Of a stretch of DNA of 64,000 bases, positions 48,142-55,782 are shown piece after piece. The notes beneath the pieces are model-generated. The model searched no databases and was not told the origin of the DNA. It saw nothing but the letters and a program-made list of their open reading frames with translations. Both the position numbers and the translations under genes were made by a program. This DNA comes from JAGOLU01 sp037138475 (GTDB lineage Bacteria; Patescibacteriota; Microgenomatia; UBA1406; GWC2-37-13), in contig JBAXII010000002.1 of assembly GCA_037138475.1 (NCBI GenBank), forward strand, positions 27,845-91,844, in the 5' to 3' direction. Numbering within the stretch: position 1 is the stretch's first letter; the number at the start of each line of letters is the position of its first letter.

Positions 48142-49134
48142 TCACTTCTTTGCGAAGTAGTCGTAGACATCGCGGGAGATGTTTGACATATGCTTTTCGG
48201 CTTGGATCGTATTCACTGTCTCGCTCATCACCACGATGATGTAGTCTCCTCCCTCTCCATATACGATACCGGCGTCATGAGTCACAGGGCCGAGGGTACC
48301 TGTTTTGTGTGCGATGCGGATATCCTTTGGGACATATTTGGGTATCGCGTAGTTTAGATTTTGGTCTTCGAGGAGGGCGAGCATCTCGTTTGTATATCTG
48401 GCTTCGTTGAGCTTGTCCCCATAGAGCTTTTCAAAAAACGTCGCCATATTTGCGGCGGTAGTCACGGTGGGCTGGTTGAAGGAAGATTTGGTCATGTCAT
48501 GTTTTTTGAGGAATGAGTTGATTTTATCGAGACCAACTCGTTTGGAGAGGAGGAGGGCTGCGTAGTTGTGTGAGTTGGTGATCATCTCAGACAGTGCCTG
48601 CTCAACAGTAAAAGAGATGGTACCTGTTTGCATATCAGCTTCTTCTGGTGCAATACCAAAGTACTTTTTGATCGCTTCTACATCGCTGGAAAGTACCTCA
48701 GTTTTTTTGAGTGTGCCCACTTTGATTTGATCGTATACGACTGCCATCACCCAGAGTTTGTAGAGGCTCGCGGAGCGAAACACCCGTGAACCTTCACGTG
48801 AGTAGGTCTCTCCAGTGGTCAGGTTTTTGACTACTAGTGCATAGTCCCCCGTTGAGTTTTCGAGCTCTTTTTCTATCAGCTTTTCAAGGCTGGCGCTGGC
48901 AGTCGCGTGGACTTTTTTCAAATGGGCCGACGACGTGGTGGTATTGTCTGTTTTGACTGGAGTGGGAGTGGGGAGCTGGACTCCCGCATAGGCGATTGGC
49001 GTGCTTTGGGGTAGGTATGGAAGTGCAGCGAATGCTCCAATAGCGATATTTAACAGAAGTGAAAATGCCGCAATGATTTTAAAAAGACGACTCCCGTCTT
49101 TTTCGATACGGAGCTGGAGCGGTGTGTAATGCAT
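48142..49134 (-). CDS. Anchored class A beta-lactamase/PBP-fold serine protein
   Basis: A 330-residue protein with a membrane helix (LFKIIAAFSLLLNIAIGAFA, about 18-37), a Pro/Thr linker and a serine beta-lactamase-like domain: SASLYKLWV (SxxK, the serine near residue 120), TNSHNYAA (SxN, with His where class A has Asp) and HKTGTLG (KTG). The usual Glu166-Asn170 omega loop is not present between SxN and KTG. Without it, acyl-enzyme would not be released quickly, so a transpeptidase/carboxypeptidase-like or a non-catalytic wall role fits better than antibiotic breakdown. ATG 49134 is chosen over one seven codons upstream. Confidence 0.82.
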   Translation of the reverse strand: MHYTPLQLRIEKDGSRLFKIIAAFSLLLNIAIGAFAALPYLPQSTPIAYAGVQLPTPTPVKTDNTTTSSAHLKKVHATASASLEKLIEKELENSTGDYALVVKNLTTGETYSREGSRVFRSASLYKLWVMAVVYDQIKVGTLKKTEVLSSDVEAIKKYFGIAPEEADMQTGTISFTVEQALSEMITNSHNYAALLLSKRVGLDKINSFLKKHDMTKSSFNQPTVTTAANMATFFEKLYGDKLNEARYTNEMLALLEDQNLNYAIPKYVPKDIRIAHKTGTLGPVTHDAGIVYGEGGDYIIVVMSETVNTIQAEKHMSNISRDVYDYFAKK

Positions 49135-49255
49135 TGGTGTGATAGAAAAAAGCACACAGAATCGTGCGTTGATTCACTATACCATGCGCACAATGGTCAG
49201 TGTGAGGGAAGTCGGAAACTCAAGTAAACAGTCAACAGTCGTGAGTCGGCTGATT

Positions 49256-49282
49256 ATAAAGTCTATAAAGTCCATAAAGTCA
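49256..49282. repeat. 9-bp tandem repeat (ATAAAGTCx, 3 copies)
   Basis: ATAAAGTCT, ATAAAGTCC and ATAAAGTCA in direct tandem; same unit as at 38744-38770. Confidence 0.85.
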
Positions 49283-49555
49283 GAAAGGTAGATGAAAGCT
49301 AAAAGTGACGACATGTGAGAAAGAGTGCTACTCATATGAAATTCCCGCAATTCGATTCGCCCTTGACTCCACCTCGTTTCCTAATGAGGGGATGGGGGTG
49401 TAGAAATATGTCACACCTGGATCCCAGGTCCTACCTCTTCGGTGGACTAGCAAGCCAAGGATTGTACAAGTCAATACTATCTGTGACAGGGTTCTCTGTA
49501 TGTCACCTGTAATAGTTAATAACATCGGTGACAGAATCGGTGTTCGTCAAGTCAG

Positions 49556-49733
49556 TCATCCCTCCTCTGGATGTAGTCCGATGGACGAAGTACGGGCGTA
49601 GCTCTACGAGCGGTCCCTGATCCCGCTGTGGCGGGAGAAGGATCTCGTGAGCTGGGGTTGTGAGATTCTTCACTTCGTTCAGAATGACCTGATTAAAACC
49701 GTCATCGAATTCGTTGTCTAGTATAGGGATGAC
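49556..49733. repeat. Dispersed palindromic elements
   Basis: A chain of hairpins from GTCATCCC at 49556 to GAATGAC near 49687 (including CCCGCTGTGGCGGG), then the 33-base repeat at 49701-49733 that differs from 9434-9466 at only a few positions. Confidence 0.75.
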
Positions 49734-49780
49734 AGAAAGGGAGGGGGGCAAGAATGGGCCCGAATTATGGGAACTTCATA

Positions 49781-50983
49781 TCATTCCTTACTTTGATTTT
49801 TACTTTTTGAATTTGTACTATCCTCCCCCACTTTGTGAGTGGGTGTAGCAGTCGGTGCATATTTCTTCCGTAGCTTCGCAGTGCTGGACGCTTCGGTGAG
49901 CCCTGCATATCTCTCTTGGAGATATTCATGTACGATGCTCCACTTAGTGTCATCGTACTGTGGTGCGAGGATGTACTGACCTTGGGGTCCTCTCCCCTCA
50001 TCAAGCACATTCTCGAGCGTGAGCGCGACTGACTCGATCGTATAGTCCTTTTTTCTCAAGTATTCCTTCAAAAGTCCGGGGGTATCGGTCAATGCAAAGT
50101 CGGTATCTATGTATTGGCTGATAGAGGTCGCAACGCGAACGAGTGACGGAAATGAGTTGATGCTCAGGGCCTTTGACTTAATGGCTTCCAGTACTTGTTT
50201 TTGGTGTTGGCTCCGATAGAAGTCTCCTCCTTCGGTGTCTGATTTGCGCGAGCGCGCGTACTTCAGCGCGCTCGCGCCATCAAGATTCTGGGTACCTGCC
50301 GAGAGCTCGAGCTTTTCATAGCGACACGGAAACTCCTGCTCCAGGAGGCGTCCTGAAAGGGTCGCCACGAGGTCTTTGATCTCTTCCTCTTTGTGATCGC
50401 AGAGCTCCTTTTCTTTGCCATCTATCGGATACCACTCATCCACAAAGGGCCTGTCACGCGTGATGCTGATGCCACCAAGTTGGTCGACGAGCGATGTAAA
50501 GGTTTGAAAGCTCACCGCCACTACATGATCGATGGGCTCGCCGATGACCTGGGACAGTGCATATTTTGCGAGCGCTCCTCCACCGCCGTTTTTGTACTGA
50601 TACTCAGATTTTTTTTGTGGATAGGTCGTGTCGTCGAGTCCATATGCATAGGCTGCGTTGATTTTTTGTGACACTGGTGCACCATTTTTCCCCAGTGGCA
50701 GCGGGATCCAGATATCCCGAGGCACTGACACGAGTGAGATCTGCTGCGCACGGTCATCGATGTGAGCGATGATCATCGAGTCAGTCAAAGCCCCGCCCTC
50801 ATGCGACCCTCCCCCATATCCAAGGAGAGCAACGTTGTGATAGTACGGTGTGGGCGTGGGTGTTGGGGGCTTGGTGAGGCCGATGGTGTTGGAAAGCGGT
50901 GCATGTGGATATACAAACCACCCCCCGATCATCAGGATGCAAAATATCACAAATGCAATGGCACGGAGCTTGGCACTTCCCAT
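49781..50983 (-). CDS. LytR-CpsA-Psr (LCP) family protein
   Basis: LCP enzymes attach glycopolymers from polyprenyl carriers to peptidoglycan outside the membrane. The 400-residue protein has an N-terminal helix (AIAFVIFCILMIGGWFVY), a Pro/Thr linker, and the LCP domain: LTDSMIIAHIDDRAQQISLV, SVPRDIWIPLP (the PRD motif), KINAAYAYG, and ALKYARSRKSDTEGGDFYRS with the Arg-rich lipid site. A Ser/Thr-rich C-terminal tail follows. It goes with the L,D-transpeptidase and PAP2 proteins here. Confidence 0.93.
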   Translation of the reverse strand: MGSAKLRAIAFVIFCILMIGGWFVYPHAPLSNTIGLTKPPTPTPTPYYHNVALLGYGGGSHEGGALTDSMIIAHIDDRAQQISLVSVPRDIWIPLPLGKNGAPVSQKINAAYAYGLDDTTYPQKKSEYQYKNGGGGALAKYALSQVIGEPIDHVVAVSFQTFTSLVDQLGGISITRDRPFVDEWYPIDGKEKELCDHKEEEIKDLVATLSGRLLEQEFPCRYEKLELSAGTQNLDGASALKYARSRKSDTEGGDFYRSQHQKQVLEAIKSKALSINSFPSLVRVATSISQYIDTDFALTDTPGLLKEYLRKKDYTIESVALTLENVLDEGRGPQGQYILAPQYDDTKWSIVHEYLQERYAGLTEASSTAKLRKKYAPTATPTHKVGEDSTNSKSKNQSKE

Positions 50984-50993
50984 GTATTCAGGC

Positions 50994-51002
50994 AGTATAC
51001 CA
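50994..51002 (-). promoter_or_regulatory. Extended -10 promoter of the LCP gene
   Basis: TGGTATACT on the minus strand, ten bases before the ATG at 50983. Confidence 0.55.
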
Positions 51003-51121
51003 AGGCTTCGCAGAGGAAATCTGGAGAAAATTTACGCGGCACAAAATAGTACATAGTCCTCTACAACAGTTCTCCTTTTACAATCAATATTTCTACAGAG
51101 AAGAACTATTCATATTTGTTC

Positions 51122-51196
51122 ACTCCTCTACTCTTCTACTTCTCTACTTATCTAATTACCCACTTACATACTTACCTACTTACACATTTACATACT
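51122..51196. repeat. 8-bp-period tandem repeat tract containing CTTACATACT
   Basis: Read on the minus strand it is a run of AGTAGGTA, AGTATGTA, AGTGGGTA, ATTAGATA, AGTAGAGA units of eight bases. The core CTTACATACT at 51163-51172 is the same ten bases that make up the 15-bp repeats in metG and the FFxxxSPT copy 2 gene. Confidence 0.75.
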
Positions 51197-51221
51197 CAAC
51201 ATCTGCATTCCTGACCTTGTC

Positions 51222-51686
51222 CTATCTCATCACTTGATACTCTCCACGCACTCCTATCTCGCTCATAGTCCATGGGTCTTGATGATAGTCTGTGAGGCGG
51301 ACCCAGCAGGGCTTGACTCGATACAGCACCTGTGTTTCAGTACTCACATATTTTGCAGCGGTGGGAACGAGGGCATAGTGGCGCTCGGCCACTTGAGCGA
51401 GATCTTTTTGTTTGACCTGCGTGGCGATGCCTTCATATTGCAGTGTGGCACCTTTGTCTGATCCGATGGCAAGTGCAACTTTTGCTTTTTTACCTATGTT
51501 CACTACCTTTTGTGTATGTTGGTAGGTGGCAAAGATGAGCTCGAGCTGTCCATCGAGCGAGTAGCCGACGACTGCACACTCAGGGCTTTTTTTCTTTCCG
51601 CAGGTCGCGAGGACTGCGAGGTGGTGATTACCCAAAAAATTTGAAATACGCGAGAGTGTATTTGGATCGAAGTTGTGTCCGATCAT
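51222..51686 (-). CDS. Pyridoxamine 5'-phosphate oxidase-like flavin-binding protein
   Basis: A 154-residue split-barrel protein. It starts MIGHNFDPNTLSRISNFLGN, then HHLAVLATCGKKKSPECAVV, a typical opening of small PNPOx-like proteins, followed by the strand-rich core (LELIFATYQHTQKVVNIGKK, ATLQYEGIATQV) and a late VLYRVKPCWVRLTDY. Such proteins bind FMN, F420 or haem. A frame extending upstream to 51923 overlaps the divergent dehydrogenase and has no family match, so the internal ATG is used. Confidence 0.85.
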   Translation of the reverse strand: MIGHNFDPNTLSRISNFLGNHHLAVLATCGKKKSPECAVVGYSLDGQLELIFATYQHTQKVVNIGKKAKVALAIGSDKGATLQYEGIATQVKQKDLAQVAERHYALVPTAAKYVSTETQVLYRVKPCWVRLTDYHQDPWTMSEIGVRGEYQVMR

Positions 51687-51794
51687 AGATCGATAAAAAA
51701 CTTCTAATACTGCCCCATCGTAACATATCCTACATGGATACCCCGTGATATGTATCACTATACAAACACACCATTGTGTTGCACAATGATATAC

Positions 51795-52790
51795 ATGAGT
51801 ACGTATCTGTTTGAGGTCCAGGCATGGGAGAAGCCTATTTTTGAAAAAGCGATCCCTGGATGCATCTGTCTTGAGGAACCTTTTGCGCCAGGCACTGAGG
51901 GGAGATATCCGGATGCAATACACATATCTACCTTTATCTACTCACAACTGCCCCAGCGATCTCTAGATCTGTTGCCACAACTCAGGCTCATCACGACGCG
52001 CTCCACAGGATATGACCATATTGACGTGAATCATGCAAAGGCAAAAGGTATCCAAGTGTCAAATGTCCCCGAGTATGGATCAAACACGGTAGCTGAGCAT
52101 ACCTTTGCGCTCATCCTCGCTTTGACTCGACGAGTATTTGCTTCTATCCTCCAAGTAAAAAACCCAGACTTCACGCATACCAATCTCACGGGTGTAGATA
52201 TCTTTGGCAAAACTATTGGAGTGATCGGATTGGGGAAAATAGGGCTGCGCGTCGTACAGATCGCACGGGGATTTGGCATGCGGGTCCTCGTCTACAACCG
52301 CACCCAAAAGGAAGATCTTGCGGCGATACATGGGTTTACCTACTCCTCGCTCGACAATTTGCTTGCTGCTTCAGATATCGTAACACTCCATCTTTCGCTG
52401 AATGCAGAGACTCACCATCTCATACACACCGACAATATCCACAAGATGAAAAAGGGAGCCTATCTCATAAATACCGCTCGGGGTGGGCTCGTCGATACGG
52501 AATCTCTCGTGTGGGCCCTCCAGCAGGATATCCTCGCAGGTGTGGGACTCGACGTGCTTGAGGAGGAAAAGGAGCTGGTGGACGAGATCGCGATCCTCTC
52601 GCCTGCCTATACAAAAGATCATAATCTCCAAAATATGGTGTACAACCATATGCTCCTCCATCATCCTCGTGTCCTCATCACTCCACATAATGCGTTTAAC
52701 AGCCAAGAGGCATTGAACCGAATCGTGGACACGACCATCGCGACTATCACTGCTTTCCTAGTAGGAAAACAGGTAAATGTGGTAGGATAG
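51795..52790 (+). CDS. D-2-hydroxyacid dehydrogenase (D-lactate dehydrogenase-like)
   Basis: Reduces a 2-oxoacid, most likely pyruvate to D-lactate, with NADH. The 331-residue protein has TRSTGYDHIDVNHAKAKGIQ, VPEYGSNTVAEHT, the NAD motif GVIGLGKIGLRVVQIARGFG near 150, and the catalytic set: Arg in TARGG, Glu in GLDVLEEE and His in ITPHNAFNS. The Glu-rich loop and YDHID text match the D-LDH branch. The Crp/Fnr-type regulator gene follows six bases later. ATG 51795 (MSTYLFEV) is chosen over 51750 and 51786. Confidence 0.9.
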   Translation: MSTYLFEVQAWEKPIFEKAIPGCICLEEPFAPGTEGRYPDAIHISTFIYSQLPQRSLDLLPQLRLITTRSTGYDHIDVNHAKAKGIQVSNVPEYGSNTVAEHTFALILALTRRVFASILQVKNPDFTHTNLTGVDIFGKTIGVIGLGKIGLRVVQIARGFGMRVLVYNRTQKEDLAAIHGFTYSSLDNLLAASDIVTLHLSLNAETHHLIHTDNIHKMKKGAYLINTARGGLVDTESLVWALQQDILAGVGLDVLEEEKELVDEIAILSPAYTKDHNLQNMVYNHMLLHHPRVLITPHNAFNSQEALNRIVDTTIATITAFLVGKQVNVVG

Positions 52791-52796
52791 ACCTCT

Positions 52797-53408
52797 ATGT
52801 ACGAGTCTGAGTCTATTGCAGTACTGTTTGCAGCGCAGCCAGTCAAAACGATTTCCGCGGGCGTCACTTTGATACAACCCGATCAGAAGTCGGTCCATGC
52901 ATATCTACTGGAAACAGGTGTGGTTAAAATACTTTCTTTTTCATCAGAAGGCGAGTCAGTGTTGATACATCTCCTCCAACCAGGGAGTACTTTTCCCCTA
53001 CTCAGCATGTCTCCCACTCCCTCAAACCGCTTTTGGTTTCAGTCAATGACTCCTATCACGGTCAAGCAAATCAAGTATGCGCAATTCGTACAGTTGATCC
53101 AAAAAGACCCCCAGCTGCTCCTCGCGCAGTATCACAAGATGTTGCAAGCTGCTGAGGGTTTGGCCTATCGGGTTGAGTCGCTTATCACACAAGATGTTCA
53201 TGCACGGCTGTGGAGTGCGCTCGAGTATCTGCAAAAGCATTTTGGAGTGGCTGTCTCACCTGGTGTCACACGAATCGATCTCCATGTCACTCATCAGGAT
53301 CTCGCGTCCTTCATCGGCTCCAGTCGTGAGACGGTGAGTCGCGAATGGGAACGGCTCAAAACAGCAGGTAAGGTGGATCTGGTGGAGGGGAAGATAGTTA
53401 TAAGATAA
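52797..53408 (+). CDS. Crp/Fnr family transcription regulator
   Basis: A 203-residue two-domain protein: an N-terminal cyclic-nucleotide-binding-like barrel (AYLLETGVVKILSFSSEGES, about 10-110) and a C-terminal winged helix with THQDLASFIGSSRETVSREW (about 165-185), the usual recognition helix. No Cys cluster of Fnr is present, so direct oxygen sensing by iron-sulfur is unlikely; the ligand is unknown. It sits six bases after the D-lactate dehydrogenase gene, which it may control. Confidence 0.92.
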   Translation: MYESESIAVLFAAQPVKTISAGVTLIQPDQKSVHAYLLETGVVKILSFSSEGESVLIHLLQPGSTFPLLSMSPTPSNRFWFQSMTPITVKQIKYAQFVQLIQKDPQLLLAQYHKMLQAAEGLAYRVESLITQDVHARLWSALEYLQKHFGVAVSPGVTRIDLHVTHQDLASFIGSSRETVSREWERLKTAGKVDLVEGKIVIR

Positions 53409-53411
53409 TTG

Positions 53412-54008
53412 CTATCTTCTTGGATTAATATGTCTCCTAGAGTGCTCGTATATAGTTCCACAAGGATTAAATTTTCGTCGAGTATCGTAGGCATATAGAT
53501 CAATACACCAGTCTCGCCTGCCTTTGACACAGTGATCATACAGTCGTCTTGAAACACCCTCGGCCACATGAGTGTTCATAGCCTGAGCCAAAAAGTCACT
53601 GACTTCCTTATTGTCAGGATTAGATACTTTATCTGAAAGTGCACATAGCTCAACCCCAAAGTCTTCTCTGATTACATCAGAGCTATTTTGACCAACTAGA
53701 AGAGTCATATCATGGTCATACAGACCGTTGAACCCAGGGAAATAATGAGACCTTTGTTTCCCTCCACGCTCTCTATGGAATGACTTGCATGCTTGCTTAC
53801 TACTTTTTACCTGTAAACCTACTGATCCTCTCCCCACCTGAGGACGTAGCTCGTCACTAATATAGAGCAATCCATCAACTCCAAGGCTATCAAGGGTGCC
53901 ATTCTGACGACTCAAGCGATAGCCCTGTAATGCAGGGAAAGGATCTTGACTATTGTCCATGCAAAACAATGCATTAAGCACATTTTGTACCGATTCATTT
54001 CCACGCAC
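53412..54008 (-). CDS. Hypothetical protein, possible PD-(D/E)XK-type nuclease
   Basis: A 198-residue soluble protein starting with GTG. SLGVDGLLYISDELRPQVGR followed by SVGLQVKSSKQACKSFHRE has the spacing of the D-x(n)-(E/Q)xK core of the restriction-endonuclease-like fold: Asp in VDG, then QVK after about 18 residues. The rest (FGVELCALSDKVSNPDNKEV; GRRDWCIDLYAYDTRRKFNP) has no match. The link to nucleases is weak. It converges with the Crp/Fnr gene three bases away. Confidence 0.5.
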   Translation of the reverse strand: MRGNESVQNVLNALFCMDNSQDPFPALQGYRLSRQNGTLDSLGVDGLLYISDELRPQVGRGSVGLQVKSSKQACKSFHRERGGKQRSHYFPGFNGLYDHDMTLLVGQNSSDVIREDFGVELCALSDKVSNPDNKEVSDFLAQAMNTHVAEGVSRRLYDHCVKGRRDWCIDLYAYDTRRKFNPCGTIYEHSRRHINPRR

Positions 54009-54097
54009 GGCTGAGAAGTGTGTATCTGGGCAGTAAAACGGCGATTCAGGTAGCAGAGTTTTTTTATAAAATAGTTAAGCGGACTATCCCATTCTTT

Positions 54098-54529
54098 TCA
54101 ACTAATAGAATGTACTGGCTTCATAGTCAACATTTGTGTGCTTTTCACCCACACCGCGAGCATGACCAGCTGACACATCACACATACTGGGCACAGGACA
54201 TGAAGCTGCACGATCTCGATGAACATGAGCCTGAGGCAAAAAAGCATGCCAAAGGTGGCGGTACCCCAGATCACTCTCCTCCACTGCTGATAACTCGCGA
54301 TCAGCATGATGATAAACCCAGCGAGTCCATAGAGCGGTGTACGGATGCCAAGGGTGAAGGCAACGGGACCCTTGATCACCGCATCGCAGTTCACGGTCGC
54401 GTTGATATTGCAGGGCTGAAATGTCGTAGGTGCGAGTTGTTCCGAGAGCAAGTAGACCGCGAGTACTATGCCAAAAAGTGAGAGATATCTGATGTGATGA
54501 AACAGTTTATTGACCTTGAGCGTATACAT
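54098..54529 (-). CDS. Vitamin K epoxide reductase (VKOR) family protein
   Basis: Membrane enzyme that reoxidises DsbA-like proteins by passing electrons to quinone. The 143-residue four-helix protein has the loop Cys pair in CNINATVNCDAVIKG and the active CxxC in LHVLCPVCVMCQ near the third/fourth helix. TPLYGLAGF carries the conserved small-residue helix. The start may be ATG 54529 (MYTLKVNK) or ATG 54565 (MRIWFYSS). It lacks a fused thioredoxin domain; the DsbA-like protein at 35339-36025 is the likely partner. Confidence 0.9.
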   Translation of the reverse strand: MYTLKVNKLFHHIRYLSLFGIVLAVYLLSEQLAPTTFQPCNINATVNCDAVIKGPVAFTLGIRTPLYGLAGFIIMLIASYQQWRRVIWGTATFGMLFCLRLMFIEIVQLHVLCPVCVMCQLVMLAVWVKSTQMLTMKPVHSIS

Positions 54530-54579
54530 ATTTTTGATGATACTGGAATAAAACCATATCCGCATGTGATATGGATCAC

Positions 54580-55782
54580 TTATTGTATTTTGCCCCACAT
54601 TTGTCCTGGAGGTGGTTGATTTTTCTTTTTTTGTGTGGTGAGATGTATCCCTATCACAGTTCCAAATCCAACGAGGATGCCTACCCATGGAAGCCAAGGA
54701 TATCGCTCGGTAAATCTGCTCTCTTGCCCATCACATGCGTCTCCAAGCTTGTCCCCATCGGTGTCTTTTTGATCGGGGTTATATTTGTCAATACAGTTAT
54801 CGTAGGGGTTCATCACTCCATCCAAATCATGATCATCACAGGCATCTCCTTTGCCATTCCCGTTTATATCTTCTTGAGTTGGGTTTGAGATAGATATACA
54901 GTTGTCTCGAGAGTTTGGGATACCATCTCCGTCTTGATCAGCAGTCACAAAGTGAGGATTTGCAGTGAGCTTCAAAGGATGAGCATCATACCGCGGGTCC
55001 CGCGCAAAAGTGATATTTGAATCGTACGAATAGACACGATCCGAAGGTGATTCATGATCTATATAGAACCCGTATGTGTGACCTGGTTCAGCTGCAAATG
55101 CGCCAAAGTATTCACTGCTGTTGAGCTCGCGAGTGGTGACTGGCTCAAGCTCCATGATCTGGAGCGGCTCAGTGTGAGCTATCTCAATACGCCAATCAGA
55201 CGATGAGAACAGTGGAACCTCAAAGGAACCAAAAGGAGACTCATAGTGGTGATCTACCAGTGCATACTTTTGTTCTCCTTTCACGTCATAGAGTACCGTG
55301 ACCTGCACATCAAATGGCTCCTTTGCCACAAAGAGAAACGAGCGGACAGTCTGTGGCTCCTCATAGTGGTAGGTAAAGGTGGTGACAACGCGACTCCTAT
55401 CGGTCTTTTCGATAGATATGTATGTGTCAGCAAAATGATCTCCGAGCCATTTTAACTTGGTCGTGTCAATAGGTGCCGAACTCGAAATGGTATATGAAGG
55501 CCTTGGAGTATGCTGTGTCTCTGATAATAGGTTGAATCTCGCTAGCTTTTCGTCAGTTTCATCGACGATGATCCAAGGGGCATGTTGATCTATCAGGCTG
55601 CTATACACTCGCACAATTGCTGAAGTGGGAGGTAGGCTTGGCAATGTGATGGGACTGTATTGCCGAAACGGCTTTGTAACCGCGTACACATCCGCCTCAA
55701 CTTGCGCACGTGCCGTGCCGGCACACAACGTGATGGCGGCACTGCTGATCAGCAAGAGAACTGCTTTATACTTGAGTTTCAT
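54580..55782 (-). CDS. Exported protein with thrombospondin type 3-like calcium repeats and C-terminal anchor
   Basis: A 400-residue protein with a signal peptide (AVLLLISSAAITLCAGTARA), an unknown beta-rich region (about 27-290), three TSP3-type repeats (DQDGDGIPNSRDNCIS; DINGNGKGDACDDHDLDGVM; DTDGDKLGDACDG) that bind calcium, then a membrane helix (LPWVGILVGFGTVIGIHL) and a basic tail. Its start overlaps the end of the DUF2339 gene by 17 bases, so the two are co-expressed. It probably is a surface protein held in the membrane. Confidence 0.83.
   Translation of the reverse strand: MKLKYKAVLLLISSAAITLCAGTARAQVEADVYAVTKPFRQYSPITLPSLPPTSAIVRVYSSLIDQHAPWIIVDETDEKLARFNLLSETQHTPRPSYTISSSAPIDTTKLKWLGDHFADTYISIEKTDRSRVVTTFTYHYEEPQTVRSFLFVAKEPFDVQVTVLYDVKGEQKYALVDHHYESPFGSFEVPLFSSSDWRIEIAHTEPLQIMELEPVTTRELNSSEYFGAFAAEPGHTYGFYIDHESPSDRVYSYDSNITFARDPRYDAHPLKLTANPHFVTADQDGDGIPNSRDNCISISNPTQEDINGNGKGDACDDHDLDGVMNPYDNCIDKYNPDQKDTDGDKLGDACDGQESRFTERYPWLPWVGILVGFGTVIGIHLTTQKKKNQPPPGQMWGKIQ

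Larger units (their letters stand above)
49135..49780. other. Repeat-rich intergenic region of about 650 bases
   Basis: Contains the 9-bp tandem repeat (49256-49282), a long hairpin-rich GTCATC element (about 49556-49690) and the 33-base GTCATCGAATT...GGGATGAC repeat at 49701-49733. Frames on both strands (49315-49512 +; 49503-49751 -) fall across the repeats and lack start signals. No gene or RNA could be supported. Confidence 0.6.

Noticed and set aside
49315..49751. Frames of 65-82 residues on both strands
   Set aside because: They lie over dispersed palindromes and have no gene-like start or composition.
50899..51237. 112-residue plus-strand frame rich in Tyr, Thr, Leu and Ser
   Set aside because: It is the translation of the LCP promoter region and the 8-bp tandem tract.
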